From assembly GCA_029262375.1 (NCBI GenBank), contig JAJCZM010000003.1, positions 1-56,144 on the forward strand: a stretch of 56,144 bases of DNA. The letters are read 5' to 3'. Below the pieces are notes generated by a model. The model was given only the letters and a program-made list of their open reading frames with translations, was not told where the DNA came from and searched no databases. The translations under genes and the position numbers were made by a program. Origin of the DNA: Deltaproteobacteria bacterium. Lineage in GTDB: Bacteria; Desulfobacterota; Binatia; UBA1149; SPBQ01. Positions 56,017 through 56,144 of the stretch are shown here, in pieces. Every line of letters starts with the position of its first letter. Position 1 is the stretch's first letter.

Positions 56017-56144
56017 GTGAGCGCCGTGCCAGTTGCCCACATCGAGCCGATCGCCGGGCCCACCATTGCAACCGATCCGCTCGCGGTGACTGCGGCACTC
56101 TGCGCCCATCTCGAAGCGTTGCCCGGCTCGGCAGGCGTGCGTGT
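56017..56144 (+). CDS. Possible 5' end of a gene running off the window
   Basis: From a GTG at 56017 (frame also open upstream) about 42 codons are open to the right edge, with high GC at third positions and a natural-looking composition (starts VSAVPVAHIEPIAGPT). No domain can be recognised from so little sequence. The start is uncertain. Confidence 0.35.
   Translation, partial: MSAVPVAHIEPIAGPTIATDPLAVTAALCAHLEALPGSAGVR

Overview
The window is high-GC DNA from a Gram-negative, soil- or sediment-type bacterium with a large genome. Three traits point to Candidatus Binatia/Binatota or a related deltaproteobacterial lineage: an F420-type (LLM) oxidoreductase next to a P450, a lipid/xenobiotic enzyme set (sulfotransferase, TauD dioxygenase, SDR, amidohydrolase, crotonase, acetoacetate decarboxylase-like), and very large Cys-rich or dockerin-bearing secreted proteins. 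This placement is inferred from gene content only; no rRNA or tRNA is present. No integrase, transposase, CRISPR array or prophage gene was seen.

Layout. 1-6685 (minus): C-terminally open giant secreted RHS/YD-repeat protein with PKD, Ig-like and FG-GAP modules. 6759-8306 (minus): secreted repeat protein. 8307-9155: mostly non-coding. 9156-11246: convergent P450 (+) and LLM oxidoreductase (-). 11370-14425 (+): GNAT acetyltransferase and an orphan soluble PAS histidine kinase. 14466-17877 (minus): glycosyltransferase, ADC-family protein and TetR regulator with a clear operator/promoter. 17985-22788: DUF3604 lipoprotein (-) divergent from a PPIase-HupE pair (+). 22887-23828 (+): MORN-repeat protein. 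23830-29554 (minus): amidohydrolase, beta-helix protein, NTF2/epoxide-hydrolase-like protein, SDR, dockerin/beta-helix protein. 29684-31794 (+): sulfotransferase and alpha/beta hydrolase, overlapping. 31885-38399 (+): His-rich exported protein followed by a complete CzcCBA heavy-metal efflux operon. 38525-42077 (+): membrane TraB-like protein, glycine-zipper lipoprotein, lipase-like hydrolase, TauD dioxygenase. 42130-46011 (minus): dockerin/propeller/LamG/Cys-rich giant. 46154-48417 (+): DUF4345 protein, glutamine amidotransferase, GNAT, Mug glycosylase. 48418-50778 (minus): small membrane protein, PaaG-like crotonase, phosphoesterase. 50937-55570 (minus): two overlapping genes for poly-Thr-linker Cys-rich proteins sharing a duplicated C-terminal domain. 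A possible new gene starts at 56017.

How it works together. The secreted proteins (six large ones, about 35% of the window) look like envelope or matrix components. The only gene set whose joint function is clear is the metal-efflux operon, which has inverted repeats at its promoter and leader. The DUF3604-PPIase-HupE neighbourhood is a candidate uncharacterised envelope module. The most unusual sequence-level signal is that at least six unrelated genes, most between 12 and 24 kb, carry in-frame short tandem duplications (9-39 bp units), usually at the extreme N terminus. A second is a set of promoters placed so close to the start codon that leaderless transcripts are likely.
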